A DNA stretch of 14,855 nucleotides from JAYEJW01 sp034716535 (GTDB lineage: Bacteria; Pseudomonadota; Gammaproteobacteria; Chromatiales; Chromatiaceae), in contig JAYEJW010000142.1 of assembly GCA_034716535.1 (NCBI GenBank), positions 1 through 14,855 of the forward strand, given 5' to 3'. The notes beneath the pieces are model-generated. The model saw only the letters and a program-made list of their open reading frames with translations. It did no database searches and was not told the origin of the DNA. A program made the translations under genes and the position numbers. Positions 14,808 to 14,855 of this stretch are shown piece after piece (positions within the stretch are counted from its first letter, which is position 1; each line of letters starts with the position of its first letter).

Positions 14808-14855
14808 CTATTCGCAGCGATACTTCATCGGGCAAATCGAATCCATATCAAGTGT
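14808..14855 (-). CDS. Possible C-terminus of the intron reverse transcriptase
   Basis: One minus-strand frame is open from the window edge for 15 codons (TLDMDSICPMKYRCE) and stops at TAG (14810-14808), 8 bases before domain V. Intron reverse transcriptases are encoded in domain IV and commonly end close to domain V, so this could be the protein tail. It is too short to recognise. Confidence 0.35.
   Translation of the reverse strand, partial: TLDMDSICPMKYRCE

Larger units (their letters stand above)
14732..14855 (-). mobile_element. Group IIC (attC-type) intron, 3' end only
   Basis: A retroelement on the minus strand entering from the right edge. It is recognised by its domain V and VI RNA at 14733-14799 and a possible reverse-transcriptase C-terminus at 14808-14855. 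Its 3' end reads CCCGA(T) and abuts TTAGAGG, the bottom strand of the cassette attC arm. Group IIC-attC introns are known to insert in the bottom strand of attC sites, antisense to cassette genes, which is the orientation seen here. The 5' end, the domain I-III RNA and most of the protein are outside the window. Confidence 0.78.

Noticed and set aside
1..14855. tRNA or rRNA genes
   Set aside because: No tRNA-like cloverleaf with GTTCRA arm or rRNA stretch was recognised on either strand.

Overview
The window is GC-rich for most of its length. It reads as a piece of gammaproteobacterial chromosome, probably from a sulfur-oxidising lineage. The lineage is an inference from a DsrC/TusE-family paralog beside a nitrate/nitrite utilisation locus and from the type of dispersed palindromes present; no ribosomal or other lineage marker is visible. 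About the last 0.6 kb, beyond the integrase start, changes to AT-rich, foreign-looking DNA.

Left part (1-980, minus strand): a possible partial gene at the edge, then a two-domain protein with a beta-rich N-terminal region fused to a DsrC/TusE domain that lacks both conserved redox cysteines. Next come a fragment of a dispersed repeat and a hairpin behind narK.

Central nitrogen locus (981-11523): narK (nitrate/nitrite porter) is read leftward. nirB, nirD, a molybdopterin nitrate reductase gene, a fused DmsB-DmsC-like iron-sulfur/membrane-anchor gene and a RavA-type AAA+ ATPase gene are read rightward with short gaps or overlaps. The shared 620-bp control region has two outward-facing sigma-54 promoters (near-perfect for nirB, one mismatch for narK) and two candidate NtrC-type sites at enhancer distance from the nirB promoter. 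The logic would be: NarK imports nitrate, a cytoplasmic Mo enzyme supplied by a membrane quinol module reduces it to nitrite, and NirBD reduces nitrite to ammonium, all under nitrogen control. The nitrate reductase gene is broken by two frameshifts, both at 5-base G/C homopolymers, so it is either a recent pseudogene or affected by sequence error.

Transition (11524-12680): a REP-like palindrome, an unrecognised acidic/polar protein that may be truncated, a heptanucleotide repeat inside it, a bidirectional terminator-like hairpin and a second dispersed palindrome.

Right part (12681-14855): an integron platform. An unusually long IntI-type integrase gene is read leftward. It is followed by an attI-like core (inverted hexamers with a 7-bp spacer), then an AT-rich cassette encoding a small membrane protein. 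The 3' attC of the cassette is interrupted on its bottom strand by the 3' end of a group IIC intron (domains V and VI). The octamer at the start of the cassette matches, in inverse orientation, the exon next to the intron, which ties integrase, attI, cassette, attC and intron into one structure. The intron body and the rest of the array lie beyond the right edge.
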